Notes under the pieces: generated by a model
What the model saw: only the letters and a program-made list of their open reading frames with translations
What the model was told of the DNA's origin: nothing
Database searches by the model: none
Program-made: the position numbers and the translations under genes
Shown: in pieces, positions 1 through 7,700 of the stretch
Layout of the letters: the number at the start of each line of letters is the position of its first letter
Numbering within the stretch: the first letter of the stretch is position 1
NCBI RefSeq assembly: GCF_900099555.1
Contig: NZ_FMWM01000002.1
Location: 372,001-436,000, forward strand
DNA length: 64,000 nt
Reading direction: 5' to 3'
Source: Peptoniphilus raoultii
GTDB taxonomy: Bacteria; Bacillota; Clostridia; Tissierellales; Peptoniphilaceae

Positions 1-355
1 ATATAATAATCTCCAGCTGAATTATATCCATTATAAAAAAGCATTACAAATCCAACAAAAGCACTAAATGTTGCACCATAAACTCCTAAAACGGTTGTTG
101 CATATAGCTTTATGGCATCCTCATAAATTTTCTCATTTCTCGCTTCATCTTCACTTATAGTCATTATATAATTCCTTTCATTATCATGACTTATAGTATA
201 ATAATATCGATTATCCCTTAATAAAACATTATTGTTAATATTTAATGGTAAGGGATCAATATTTCTACTTGAGTATGCAAAGGTATTCATAAGGGATAAC
301 AACAAACTTAATACTAATATAAAACTAACTCTTTTTAAACTATCTCTTTTTTCAT
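1..355 (-). pseudogene. Frameshifted exported-protein gene, cut by window edge
   Basis: An ATG at 355-353 has a perfect AGGAGG seven bases upstream, but its frame stops after six codons. One extra A in the A6 run directly after the ATG (347-352 on the plus strand) opens a frame that continues to the window edge. That frame begins with lysines and arginines, then a hydrophobic signal peptide (about residues 9-27), an Asn/Tyr-rich segment and a second hydrophobic stretch near residue 95. The protein is therefore probably exported or membrane-anchored. The family is not recognised. The lesion may be a real inactivation, a slippage-type on/off switch, or a sequencing error in a homopolymer. The ISL3 element sits about 140 bp upstream of the start. 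Confidence 0.55.
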
Positions 356-496
356 AATAACTCCTCCTAAAAATTTTATAAATATTCAAACAGATATTTT
401 TTAATTTCCCAATGGAATCATCTCCTATTTTATATAATTGCAATTAAATTATAGGCATCTCTTTAAAAAATAGCAAGTATTTTGTGATTATATATT

Positions 497-504
497 TAAA
501 AATA
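497..504. repeat. Left target-site duplication of the ISL3 element
   Basis: TAAAAATA directly abuts the left inverted repeat. The identical octamer lies at 1982-1989 abutting the right end. Eight base pairs is the duplication length known for ISL3-family transposition, so the pair marks the insertion boundaries and suggests a fairly recent insertion. Confidence 0.85.
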
Positions 505-528
505 GGCTCTATAATATCTGTTGGGGAG
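505..528 (+). repeat. Left terminal inverted repeat of the IS
   Basis: This end begins GGCTCTAT and ends TTGGGGAG. The two blocks match the right end exactly and the eight bases between them are mostly diverged. Confidence 0.8.
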
Positions 529-549
529 TAAATCTCTAACAGATATTAT
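511..549 (+). other. 12-bp perfect hairpin in the transposase leader
   Basis: ATAATATCTGTT at 511-522 is perfectly complementary to AACAGATATTAT at 538-549, with a 15-nt loop. It overlaps the inside of the left inverted repeat and lies about 65 bp before the ribosome site of the transposase. Such leader hairpins in insertion sequences can block translation of transcripts entering from outside; that role is inferred here. Confidence 0.55.
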
Positions 550-627
550 TATGAAAAAAATTTGCACTTATACGCATTTAATCCTAAACTTAAAATAACA
601 ACAAACAAAGCTAGGAGGTGCATATAA

Positions 628-1806
628 GTGCAAAATAATAATAACATTAATTTGTTAGGTTTTAAAGATGTAGTTTTTGATAGCTTTGACGAGGATAATG
701 ACTTTGTTTATGTTCATGCGTCTGTTAAAAAGATGAATGCTTGTCCTCACTGTGGTTCTAAAAAGATTTGGGTTCATGATCATAGAATTCAAAAGATTAA
801 GGATACTCACATTCGTGGAAAGAAATGTCTTATTCATTTAAAGAAAACAAGGTATGATTGCAAGTCTTGTGGCTGTCGTTTTGAAAGAGAACTTAATTTT
901 ATTGCTAAGGGTCATACTATGACTAATAGACTTGTTTTTGCTATTGTTGCTGAGTTTGATGAGCTCTACTCTATCTCATCTATTGCTAAAAGGTATAATG
1001 TTTCTACTAACACTGTTTTTAGAATTTTAAATTGTTTAAGTGTTTCGAGAGATAAGCTTTCTGAAGTCCTTTGTATAGATGAATTTAAAGGGGATAGTGG
1101 AAATATTAAGTACCAAACATCACTTCTAAATGGAGCTAAACACTCTATCATTAATATTTTACCTACTAGAGATATGAATTTTTTGTTCAGCTACTTTAAA
1201 AAAGTTCCTAACAAGGAGAGACAAGCTGTTAAGTTTTTTGTAAGTGATATGTCTAATACCTTTAAGTCTGTTAAGAATAGGTTCTTTAAGAAGTCTATCC
1301 ATATTGTTGACAGGTATCATTTCATTAGGCAAGTTTCATGGGCTTTGGAGAATGTTAGAAAGAGGATTCAAAAAGATATTTCTTCTAAGCTTAGAAAATA
1401 TTTTAAGAGAAGTAGGAGTCTACTTACAAAGCCTGCTTCTAAGCTAACAACTGATCAAGCTGAAGATGTTTCTCTAATGCTTAATATTAGTGAAGATTTA
1501 AAATTGGCATATAGGTTAAAGGAACTGTTTTACCAATATGTTCTTACTCAACCCAGTAGAGTTAGAGCAGCTAAATCTTTAAGAGAATGGATAAAAAGAG
1601 CCGAAGAATCTAATTTAAGTGAATTTAAATCTTGTATAACTGCTTTTAATAACTGGTTTGATGAAATATGTAATTCTTTTGATTATCCTTGGTCTAATGG
1701 TCCTCTTGAAGGCACACATACTAAGATAAAGACTTTAAAGAGAAATTGCTTTGGTATGAAAAATTTTAATTTATTTAGAAAAAGAATTATGTTTGCTTGT
1801 AAGTAG
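628..1806 (+). CDS. tnp: ISL3-family transposase
   Basis: This 392-residue DDE transposase cuts and joins the ends of the surrounding element. It starts at GTG, with AGGAGG at 613-618 supporting that choice. The N-terminus holds the ISL3 zinc finger, with CPHC at residues 39-42 and a second CKSC pair near residue 78. A helix-turn-helix region follows (about 105-135). Catalytic acidic residues are visible as the Asp of CIDEFKG, the Asp of FVSDMS and the Glu of NGPLEGTHTKIK. Length is normal for the family and the frame is intact, so the element may still be mobile. Confidence 0.93.
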   Translation: MQNNNNINLLGFKDVVFDSFDEDNDFVYVHASVKKMNACPHCGSKKIWVHDHRIQKIKDTHIRGKKCLIHLKKTRYDCKSCGCRFERELNFIAKGHTMTNRLVFAIVAEFDELYSISSIAKRYNVSTNTVFRILNCLSVSRDKLSEVLCIDEFKGDSGNIKYQTSLLNGAKHSIINILPTRDMNFLFSYFKKVPNKERQAVKFFVSDMSNTFKSVKNRFFKKSIHIVDRYHFIRQVSWALENVRKRIQKDISSKLRKYFKRSRSLLTKPASKLTTDQAEDVSLMLNISEDLKLAYRLKELFYQYVLTQPSRVRAAKSLREWIKRAEESNLSEFKSCITAFNNWFDEICNSFDYPWSNGPLEGTHTKIKTLKRNCFGMKNFNLFRKRIMFACK

Positions 1807-1831
1807 TGACAAAAAACAGGAAAAATTTCGC

Positions 1832-1849
1832 AAAACCCCTAGGGGTTTT
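1832..1849 (+). terminator. Palindromic terminator-like hairpin after the transposase
   Basis: AAAACCCC-TA-GGGGTTTT is a perfect palindrome 25 bp after the transposase stop codon and inside the IS. The following bases are only moderately T-rich, so efficiency is uncertain. Confidence 0.5.
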
Positions 1850-1957
1850 ATTTGCTATGTTTATTTTTAGTAGTTTTTTATTTATTTCCCCTTAGGATTA
1901 TTATTTGCCTCTATATATTCATTTTTACATAAAAGAAGAGACCCGATATTATCAAGC

Positions 1958-1981
1958 CTCCCCAATATTTGACATAGAGCC
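1958..1981 (-). repeat. Right terminal inverted repeat of the IS
   Basis: Read on the minus strand it begins GGCTCTAT and ends TTGGGGAG, matching the left end at its outer and inner blocks. Confidence 0.8.
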
Positions 1982-1989
1982 TAAAAATA
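1982..1989. repeat. Right target-site duplication of the ISL3 element
   Basis: TAAAAATA is identical to 497-504 and directly follows the right end of the element. Confidence 0.85.
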
Positions 1990-2229
1990 TCAGTAAAGAA
2001 TGACAAGCCGCAATGGATAGTCCCTCTTTTTTAAATTTTCACGCAATCTAAAAATACATAAATATATATCACATAAATATTTTTATTAAATTTAGATTTT
2101 TTAAAATACTAATTAATGATTTTATAAAAATAGGTCCATTTTTGCTAATCGGATCATGTTGGTTTATATAAATCCACGAAATTCTTTTGCTATCATTTGT
2201 TCTTGACCTATTTTTAGCTATCTATATGT
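1990..2229. other. Intergenic DNA with no gene
   Basis: This AT-rich stretch between the IS and the terminator of the 3D-domain gene has stops in all frames. I see no gene in it. The only clear structure is the inverted repeat at 2126-2215. Confidence 0.6.
2126..2215. repeat. 11-bp perfect inverted repeat bracketing 68 bp
   Basis: AAAAATAGGTC at 2126-2136 is the exact reverse complement of GACCTATTTTT at 2205-2215. The enclosed bases have no open frame of useful length. It could be a degraded miniature mobile element or a structured leftover; no known family was recognised. Confidence 0.4.
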
Positions 2230-2269
2230 AAAAAAAGTAGGTATGATTTTTATTTTTCACACCTACTTT
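2230..2269 (-). terminator. Intrinsic terminator of the 3D-domain gene
   Basis: Read leftward, AAAGTAGGT pairs with ACCTACTTT (plus-strand arms 2234-2242 and 2261-2269), followed by a run of seven T. It lies about 45 bp past the stop codon of the leftward gene. Confidence 0.85.
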
Positions 2270-2313
2270 ATCATCAGTCTGAAAGCAGCCTAATAATCTG
2301 CTTTTCTTTATAA

Positions 2314-3312
2314 TTATTTGTCTAATACATAAACTTTAACAGTTCTTCTGCCAAAATTATTTGAAGTTTCAGAACTTGTAAAGAATAAATCAATTCTATT
2401 TCCCTTAATTGCTCCACCTGTATCTTCTGCAACTGCATAGCCATATGAAGGCCATGAATCTGTGCTTTCAATATATAGTTTTGAGCCTAGGGGAATGACA
2501 TTTGGATCTACTGCAACGGCTCCAACCCTAACTTGGGTTCCTAGGGCTGTTACATTTCCTGCACTATAATCATAGGCTGTTGCTTCCATTGTTATGCATC
2601 TTCCAGATATGTCGCCTTTGGGGCTTTCCTTAACTTCTTTAGTTCCTACTTCTACAATTTCATTAACGGGTTCTTTAATAATACTTGATTCTATTACTTC
2701 TCTTGACTCAAGCTCATCGTTGACATAAGTTTCTTTAATCTTATCTTCTCTTAAGCCATTTTCTCCTTTTGTAATTATATTTTCATTACCTCTTTCAAGA
2801 TCAGAATTTTCTTTAATTGTCTTTTTAAAGACAATTTCACTTTCTTCAGATAGGTTTTCTTCTCTTACTCTTTGAATGGTAATTTCCATATTTACAGCCT
2901 TATCTGTTGCAGTATCAAGGCTTGGATTTACCCTATCCAGCTTACCAACTTTTATGCCTAAATTACTTAAAACCTCGGCAACTGATGCTCCATTAGAAAG
3001 CTTGGTGTAAGATTTTTTTCCATCTAAAATTTTATAAGTCTTAACTTCGGCAATTTTAATTTCCATGCCGTCATAAACTTCATCTTTTTTATCTGTGCTT
3101 AATTCTTCGTTGTCTTTAAGTTTTATATTTTCTTCTTTTAAGACCTCTTCTACAGTTCTTGAATAAGTAAAGATTTCTGTAGCCTCTCCATTTCTAATCA
3201 ATATAATATTTTTACCAAGGATAGTTGAGAAACCCATTGTAAGTAGTGATATAAGAAACATAGCTACTGTAAGGATTTTAAAATAGCTGTTCCTTTTTTT
3301 ATTTTTCTTCAA
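2314..3312 (-). CDS. Cell-wall-associated protein with DUF348, G5 and 3D domains (YabE-like)
   Basis: A 332-residue exported protein. After a basic N-terminus and one hydrophobic segment (about residues 12-32) come two DUF348 ubiquitin-like repeats, a G5-type region and a C-terminal 3D domain. The 3D domain shows its conserved aspartates in AVDPNVIPLG, AEDTGG and NRIDLFF. Relatives such as YabE and resuscitation-promoting-factor-like proteins act on peptidoglycan, and the 3D domain is the lytic-transglycosylase-like part. The TTG at 3312 is the likely start: AGGAGG lies seven bases before it, and the promoter at 3367-3395 would exclude an upstream ATG at 3387. A monocistronic unit is likely. 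Confidence 0.85.
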   Translation of the reverse strand: MKKNKKRNSYFKILTVAMFLISLLTMGFSTILGKNIILIRNGEATEIFTYSRTVEEVLKEENIKLKDNEELSTDKKDEVYDGMEIKIAEVKTYKILDGKKSYTKLSNGASVAEVLSNLGIKVGKLDRVNPSLDTATDKAVNMEITIQRVREENLSEESEIVFKKTIKENSDLERGNENIITKGENGLREDKIKETYVNDELESREVIESSIIKEPVNEIVEVGTKEVKESPKGDISGRCITMEATAYDYSAGNVTALGTQVRVGAVAVDPNVIPLGSKLYIESTDSWPSYGYAVAEDTGGAIKGNRIDLFFTSSETSNNFGRRTVKVYVLDK

Positions 3313-3366
3313 CTTAAAACCTCCTAAATAGTAATTGTTACTATTTTGTAATCTTTTACTTTTATA

Positions 3367-3395
3367 AGTATAAATTATGGAGGCCAACTTGTCAA
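3367..3395 (-). promoter_or_regulatory. SigA-type promoter of the 3D-domain gene
   Basis: Read leftward: TTGACA (plus 3390-3395), 17 bases, TATACT (plus 3367-3372). A consensus -35 and near-consensus -10 at ideal spacing give a leader of about 45-50 nt before the TTG start at 3312. Confidence 0.8.
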
Positions 3396-3459
3396 ATTTT
3401 TTGTAACTCTTTTGTAACCTTTGTCATAATGGGCTTTTCACTCCTTATTTCATTTAATG

Positions 3460-3506
3460 AAAAAAGAAAAGCAAAGGTTTAATCGCTAAAATTAGACATT
3501 TGCTTT
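3460..3506 (-). terminator. Intrinsic terminator of the rnhA-to-NUDIX operon
   Basis: Plus-strand AAAGCAAA (3468-3475) pairs with TTTGCTTT (3499-3506). Read leftward the hairpin is followed by CTTTTTTC. It lies about 30 bp past the NUDIX stop codon. Confidence 0.7.
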
Positions 3507-3537
3507 CCAATATTACAGTTTTGTTACAAATAAATTT

Positions 3538-4170
3538 TTAATTTTTTTCCTGTAAATTCTTTACGAAATTATAGGTCATTTTGGCTGTAAGTCCCCAAAC
3601 TATATTCTTTCCATAGGTATAGAAATAAACTTCTTCATCTGCCCTTTGCCATTTATAATTTTTGCCGCCCATAATTAATTCATAAGGAAAATTATCATCT
3701 CTTAATAAATTTACCTTCATTGTATAACGGCTAGGCTTTTCTTTCATAAAAAATGAAAGGGGAATTGTAAAAATTGATTCAACTTCCCCTGGATAGGGAG
3801 AAATTTTTTCAAAATCAAGATCAAGAAGACCTATGTGGGAATAAATTATTGCCCTATAGGGATTTACTAAGTAGTTGCCTTTTCCTAGGATTTTTATCTT
3901 ATTCCGATCAATTAAAAGTTCCTCACAGCTTTCTCTAATGGCAGCTTCCCTTGGGCTTTCACCTTTTTCAATTTTTCCTCCAGGAAAGGAAACTTCGCCT
4001 GGCTGATTTCTTAAAGTCATGGCTCTATTTTCAAAAAGCAGGTGGGGAGATCCATTAATATTTATAAGGGGAATAAGAAGAGAAAAATAATTTTTAATGT
4101 CTATGGGAAGAGATTTTTTACCTTTTAATTTATTTTCTATTGCTCTTATTTCTTCCTTAAAATTACTCAT
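3538..4170 (-). CDS. NUDIX hydrolase, CoA pyrophosphatase type
   Basis: A 210-residue cytoplasmic hydrolase expected to split coenzyme A or related nucleotide diphosphates into phosphopantetheine and adenosine bisphosphate. The NUDIX box is complete: GGKIEKGESPREAAIRESCEEL, with the Mg-binding glutamates in REXXEE order. Just before it is LRNQPGEVSFPGG, the UPF0035 signature that separates CoA pyrophosphatases (NudL/YeaB) from other NUDIX enzymes. It is the last gene of the leftward rnhA operon, and its ATG overlaps the end of the patatin gene by 8 bp, implying translational coupling. The exact substrate is inferred from the signature. Confidence 0.85.
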   Translation of the reverse strand: MSNFKEEIRAIENKLKGKKSLPIDIKNYFSLLIPLININGSPHLLFENRAMTLRNQPGEVSFPGGKIEKGESPREAAIRESCEELLIDRNKIKILGKGNYLVNPYRAIIYSHIGLLDLDFEKISPYPGEVESIFTIPLSFFMKEKPSRYTMKVNLLRDDNFPYELIMGGKNYKWQRADEEVYFYTYGKNIVWGLTAKMTYNFVKNLQEKN

Positions 4171-5206
4171 TTAAAATTTCTCCTACTAATTCTTCCACAT
4201 CATAAATCCTAAGTTCTTCAATTCTCTTTTTCTTTGCTTCTCTTTCTAAAAGTTTATATAAAATGTCCCTATAGTCATAAAAATCTTTTAAGTTAAATTC
4301 ATCTGCCAAATCAGGTATTAGTTTTTCCACAACATATTTCATTATAAGGCTATTATTTTTCTTTGCCTCATTTTTCAAAAGTTGGTAAATATATTTTAGG
4401 GAGTCCTCTTCAGGGATTTGTCTAATATAATAGTCATCACCTTTAAGACCTTCAATTTCCTTATAAGCATCAAAATAGCCAAGGCGAATAATTTTGTAAC
4501 TTTTGTCAGGATCAAAATCCATAAGTCCGCCTAAAGATTTTTTGGGACTTATTATATATTTTGCATCCTTTAGATTATCTCTTGAAGGTGTGTTTCTAAG
4601 TCTTATAACAATTGGAGTCAGATTTTTTCCTGTTACCATATCAATTGGAGCTTGGGATGCAAAACCCCCATCTAAGTAATATTTTCCATCAAGGGGATAC
4701 ATTTTAAAAATTGGCAGATAACAAGATGCAATAATGTAGTTTTTTAATTTGCCCTCTTCAATATCCTCTGCAAATAATTTTTCAATTTTAAAATCACTTA
4801 AATTTACTGTGCATAGGCCATAGGAAACTTCACTATTTCTTATCTTATCTTCATCGACAAGACTTTCAACAACATCAAATAAAGGTTTTGGAGATATACC
4901 AATGTCAGTAATTTTTCTACCAACTTCCTTTACTTTGTTCTTTATAATTTCAATAAAGTCCTCTTCTTTGAATTTTTTATTTGAAATGGCAATATTTTTA
5001 TTAAAAAATTCAAGATCAAGTGATCTCCAAGCCTTTAAGCACTTGTAAGCATCTCCTCCAGCAAAAAGGGCTGCATTTAAGGCACCAATACTTGTGCCCA
5101 CTATTGCATCAAATTTAAAACCCATTTCTACTAGGGCAAGATAGGCTCCCACTTCGTAAGAACCTCTGGCTCCTCCGCCTTCTAAAACTAAACCGTATTT
5201 TGGCAT
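4163..5206 (-). CDS. Patatin-like phospholipase (RssA-like)
   Basis: A 347-residue serine hydrolase of the patatin family. It shows the glycine-rich oxyanion loop GGGARGSYEVGAY at residue 10, the nucleophile elbow GTSIGALN near residue 40 and the catalytic dyad aspartate in YYLDGGFASQAP near residue 178. There is no signal peptide, so it should act in the cytoplasm on membrane lipids or lysophospholipids. The C-terminal 130 residues are charged and helical. The start codon overlaps the mscL stop by one base, with the NUDIX gene downstream; a membrane-lipid or stress role for the cluster is inference. Confidence 0.88.
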   Translation of the reverse strand: MPKYGLVLEGGGARGSYEVGAYLALVEMGFKFDAIVGTSIGALNAALFAGGDAYKCLKAWRSLDLEFFNKNIAISNKKFKEEDFIEIIKNKVKEVGRKITDIGISPKPLFDVVESLVDEDKIRNSEVSYGLCTVNLSDFKIEKLFAEDIEEGKLKNYIIASCYLPIFKMYPLDGKYYLDGGFASQAPIDMVTGKNLTPIVIRLRNTPSRDNLKDAKYIISPKKSLGGLMDFDPDKSYKIIRLGYFDAYKEIEGLKGDDYYIRQIPEEDSLKYIYQLLKNEAKKNNSLIMKYVVEKLIPDLADEFNLKDFYDYRDILYKLLEREAKKKRIEELRIYDVEELVGEILNE

Positions 5207-5619
5207 TATTTATCTACAATTTCTGAAGTACAGTGAGGGCATCTAGTTGCCTTTACAGGAATTTGACTAAAACAGTAGGGGCAAGTTTTTTCTGTAACTT
5301 CAGGAATTTCTTCCTTTTTAAATTTATTTTGAACTTTTGCAATTTGTTTAATAAAAATAAATATTACAAGTGCAATAATTAAAAAGTCCATTAGGTTTTG
5401 TAAAAAGACTCCATAGGTAACTTCTGCAGTTCCAACTGTTATGCTTAGGCTTTCAAAACTAACTCCGCCAATTAAAATTCCTATTAGGGGCATAAGTATA
5501 TTATCTACTAGAGAGGCAATAATTTTTCCAAAAGCACCTCCAATAATTACACCAACTGCCATGTCAATTACATTTCCTCTTGCTATAAAATCTTTAAACT
5601 CATTTAAAAATTTTTTCAT
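5206..5619 (-). CDS. mscL: Large-conductance mechanosensitive channel with zinc-ribbon tail
   Basis: A 137-residue membrane protein forming the homopentameric emergency valve that opens under hypo-osmotic shock. The N-terminal motif [29 protein letters not shown] and the first helix are typical, followed by a short periplasmic loop and a second helix (about 68-90). Instead of ending in the usual helical bundle alone, the C-terminus carries two CPxC knuckles (CPYC and CPHC) forming a probable zinc ribbon in the cytoplasm. It is cotranscribed with the dCMP deaminase and patatin genes. MscL may be the main such channel here, because the MscS gene at 57215 is broken. Confidence 0.93.
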   Translation of the reverse strand: MKKFLNEFKDFIARGNVIDMAVGVIIGGAFGKIIASLVDNILMPLIGILIGGVSFESLSITVGTAEVTYGVFLQNLMDFLIIALVIFIFIKQIAKVQNKFKKEEIPEVTEKTCPYCFSQIPVKATRCPHCTSEIVDK

Positions 5620-5629
5620 TTTTTTCCTC

Positions 5630-6049
5630 CTAAATTTTTTTTAGGATTATATTATTTTTCTCTAAAAGCTCTAAGCAATAATCATCAACTCTATAGGCCT
5701 CATGATAATAAATAGAAGTTATTCCTGCCTGAATAAGGGCCTTAGTACAGTTAAGACAGGGGAAATGAGTTACATAACATTTTGCTCCCTTAACGGCAAT
5801 CCCTTCTTTGGCACAATATAAAAGAGCGTTAATTTCTGCATGAATTGTGGCAATGCAGTGGCCATCACGCATTCTATGGCCCACATCAATGCAGTGAGGA
5901 TTTCCGGATGCCGTGCCATTATAACCTGTTGAAACAATTCTATTGTCCTTATTTACAAGTACACAGCCCACAAAAGCCCTGTCACAAGTTGATCTTTCAG
6001 CAACGAGCTGTGTAATTTCCATAAAATATTCATTCCACGATTTTCTCAT
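5630..6049 (-). CDS. dCMP deaminase (ComEB-like)
   Basis: A 139-residue zinc-dependent cytidine/deoxycytidylate deaminase that converts dCMP to dUMP, supplying thymidylate synthesis. The zinc site is visible as HAE in TIHAEINAL and PCLNC in [10 protein letters not shown]. The N-terminal [11 protein letters not shown] and the TGYNGTASG loop match the dCMP deaminase/ComEB branch rather than tRNA adenosine deaminase. AAGGAGG precedes the ATG. Its first four bases overlap the stop of the RNase HI gene (ATGA), so the two are translationally coupled. Confidence 0.9.
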   Translation of the reverse strand: MRKSWNEYFMEITQLVAERSTCDRAFVGCVLVNKDNRIVSTGYNGTASGNPHCIDVGHRMRDGHCIATIHAEINALLYCAKEGIAVKGAKCYVTHFPCLNCTKALIQAGITSIYYHEAYRVDDYCLELLEKNNIILKKI

Positions 6050-6639
6050 TTTGCCTCCTTAGCTAGTTTATCAACTAATTCATTATATTTAACGCCGCTG
6101 TGTGACTTCACCTTAATAAAAACCACCTCAAGCTTATCCTTAATTTTTTTATAATAGTCCCTATAAGAAATTGTCGCCTTTTTATTTGCAGTCCAATTTT
6201 CCAAGGGCCATGCGGCTATTCCTTCATAGTCATAATAAAGATAGAGCTTTTTTTTTCCTTTTTCTAAAGCAAAGTCCATAGCTTTTATTGCTCCCCTAAT
6301 TTCACCAAGGACATTTCTCATTGATGAATCTTCCTTATAAAATCTTTTAGAAAAAGAATAATCTTCCCTCTTATTAAAAATATATACCCCATAAGAAAAA
6401 GACTTATCATTATTTCTATAAGATCCGTCAACATAGGCAATAAATTCATCCTCATTAATTTTTAAGTCCTTATTTTCATTTATAAGCCTACTTTCATTAT
6501 TTACAAAATTTTCAGCATCCTCTAAATTTGAAAACTTTTTGTAGACAGAACCCTTAAAACCTATTACTTCTTTTTTGCATTCGTCCCAAGTTTTGTAGAT
6601 GCCAGGATTTTTTCCAATTTTTACTGCATAATAAAACAA
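6046..6639 (-). CDS. rnhA: Ribonuclease HI with N-terminal hybrid-binding domain
   Basis: A 197-residue enzyme that degrades RNA in RNA:DNA hybrids. Residues 1-45 form the viroplasmin-like hybrid-binding domain ([19 protein letters not shown], then [19 protein letters not shown]). The RNase H fold follows with acidic residues in YVDGSYR, GEIRGAI, YDYEGI and [10 protein letters not shown] place the start at TTG 6639 because GGAGG lies five bases upstream and family members begin exactly there (MxYYAVKxGxxPGIY). It is the first gene of a leftward operon through dCMP deaminase, mscL, patatin and NUDIX. Confidence 0.9.
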   Translation of the reverse strand: MFYYAVKIGKNPGIYKTWDECKKEVIGFKGSVYKKFSNLEDAENFVNNESRLINENKDLKINEDEFIAYVDGSYRNNDKSFSYGVYIFNKREDYSFSKRFYKEDSSMRNVLGEIRGAIKAMDFALEKGKKKLYLYYDYEGIAAWPLENWTANKKATISYRDYYKKIKDKLEVVFIKVKSHSGVKYNELVDKLAKEAK

Positions 6640-6714
6640 GATAACCTCCAAATATTTATAGTTAATTTTATTATATTCATCTTTCAAATTTTTATTTTAC
6701 CATATTTTATTAAT

Positions 6715-6743
6715 TTGTTTTATAGACTCCTTTATTATATAAT
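6715..6743 (+). promoter_or_regulatory. Promoter of the aldolase gene
   Basis: TTGTTT at 6715-6720, 17 bases, TATAAT at 6738-6743. The -10 is consensus and lies about 23 bp before the ATG at 6766, so the leader is short. Confidence 0.7.
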
Positions 6744-6765
6744 TTACTTAATAATGGAGGGATTT

Positions 6766-7656
6766 ATGAATACTAAACAGTTAGAAAGAATGAAAAATGA
6801 CAAGGGTTTTGTAGCTGCCCTTGACCAAAGCGGCGGTTCTACTCCTAAGGCTCTAAAAAATTATGGCATTGGAGAAGACGCATATTCAAATGAAGAAGAA
6901 ATGTTTAAACTTGTGCACGAAATGAGAAAGAGAATTATCACAAATAGTGCCTTTACAAGTGAAAAAATTTTAGCAGCAATTTTATTTAAGGTTACTATGA
7001 ATTCAAAAGTTGATGATAAATATACTGGAGATTATCTTTGGGAAGAAAAGGGAATTGTCCCATTTTTAAAAGTTGACGAAGGTCTTGATGAAGAAAAAGA
7101 TGGAGTTCAGCTAATGAAGCCCTTTAAACATTTAGATGAACTTTTAGAAAATGCCAGAGAAAGAAATATTTTTGGCACAAAAATGAGATCCCTTATAAGG
7201 GAAAATAATCCTGAAGCAATTAAAAAAATTGTTAGACAGCAATTTGAATATGCTGATAAAATAGGATCTAAGGGATTTGTTCCAATAATTGAACCTGAAA
7301 TTGATATCCATTCCAAGGACAAGGCAGAAATTGAAAAAGTTTTAAAGAAATATTTACTTGAAGAACTTGAAGCCTTTAAATTTGATTATCCTTTAATGTT
7401 TAAATTAAGTCTTCCAGAAGAAGCTAATTTTTATCATGACCTTTATAATTATAAAAATACTATAAGAGTTGTTGCCCTTTCAGGCGGCTATTCAAGAAAA
7501 GATGCAAATGCAAAATTAGCAAAAAATAAAGACCTTATCGCTTCCTATTCAAGAGCCTTAACAGAAGGATTAAATGCTAGTCAAAGTGATGAAGAATTTA
7601 CTAAGACCTTAGATTTTTCTATTGAAGAAAATTACAAGGCTTCTATTGAAGGATAA
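6766..7656 (+). CDS. fda: Fructose-bisphosphate aldolase, class I
   Basis: A 296-residue glycolytic enzyme interconverting fructose 1,6-bisphosphate with glyceraldehyde 3-phosphate and dihydroxyacetone phosphate through a lysine Schiff base. The sequence closely follows the staphylococcal class I aldolase: [21 protein letters not shown] near the N-terminus, [21 protein letters not shown] and [10 protein letters not shown]. Candidate Schiff-base lysines include MFKLSLP. The ATG at 6766 has GGAGGG seven bases upstream. Its own promoter and terminator make it a single-gene unit, divergent from rnhA. Confidence 0.93.
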   Translation: MNTKQLERMKNDKGFVAALDQSGGSTPKALKNYGIGEDAYSNEEEMFKLVHEMRKRIITNSAFTSEKILAAILFKVTMNSKVDDKYTGDYLWEEKGIVPFLKVDEGLDEEKDGVQLMKPFKHLDELLENARERNIFGTKMRSLIRENNPEAIKKIVRQQFEYADKIGSKGFVPIIEPEIDIHSKDKAEIEKVLKKYLLEELEAFKFDYPLMFKLSLPEEANFYHDLYNYKNTIRVVALSGGYSRKDANAKLAKNKDLIASYSRALTEGLNASQSDEEFTKTLDFSIEENYKASIEG

Positions 7657-7670
7657 ATTTTTAAAAAAAG

Positions 7671-7700
7671 AAAGCTACGATTTTTTTCGTAGCTTTTTTT
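7671..7700 (+). terminator. Intrinsic terminator after the aldolase gene
   Basis: AAAGCTACGA pairs with TCGTAGCTTT around a short T-rich loop and is followed by a T run. It ends at the 3' end of the convergent leftward operon and may serve both directions. Confidence 0.85.

Larger units (their letters stand above)
505..1981 (+). mobile_element. Complete ISL3-family insertion sequence, 1477 bp
   Basis: The element runs between imperfect terminal inverted repeats. The left end (505-528) and the reverse complement of the right end (1958-1981) both start GGCTCTAT and both contain TTGGGGAG; by eye 18 of 24 positions agree. It carries a single full-length transposase gene and is flanked by a perfect 8-bp duplication. 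The element landed in AT-rich intergenic DNA rather than in a recognisable gene. A 12-bp perfect hairpin (511-522 with 538-549) lies between the left end and the transposase ribosome site. Confidence 0.9.
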
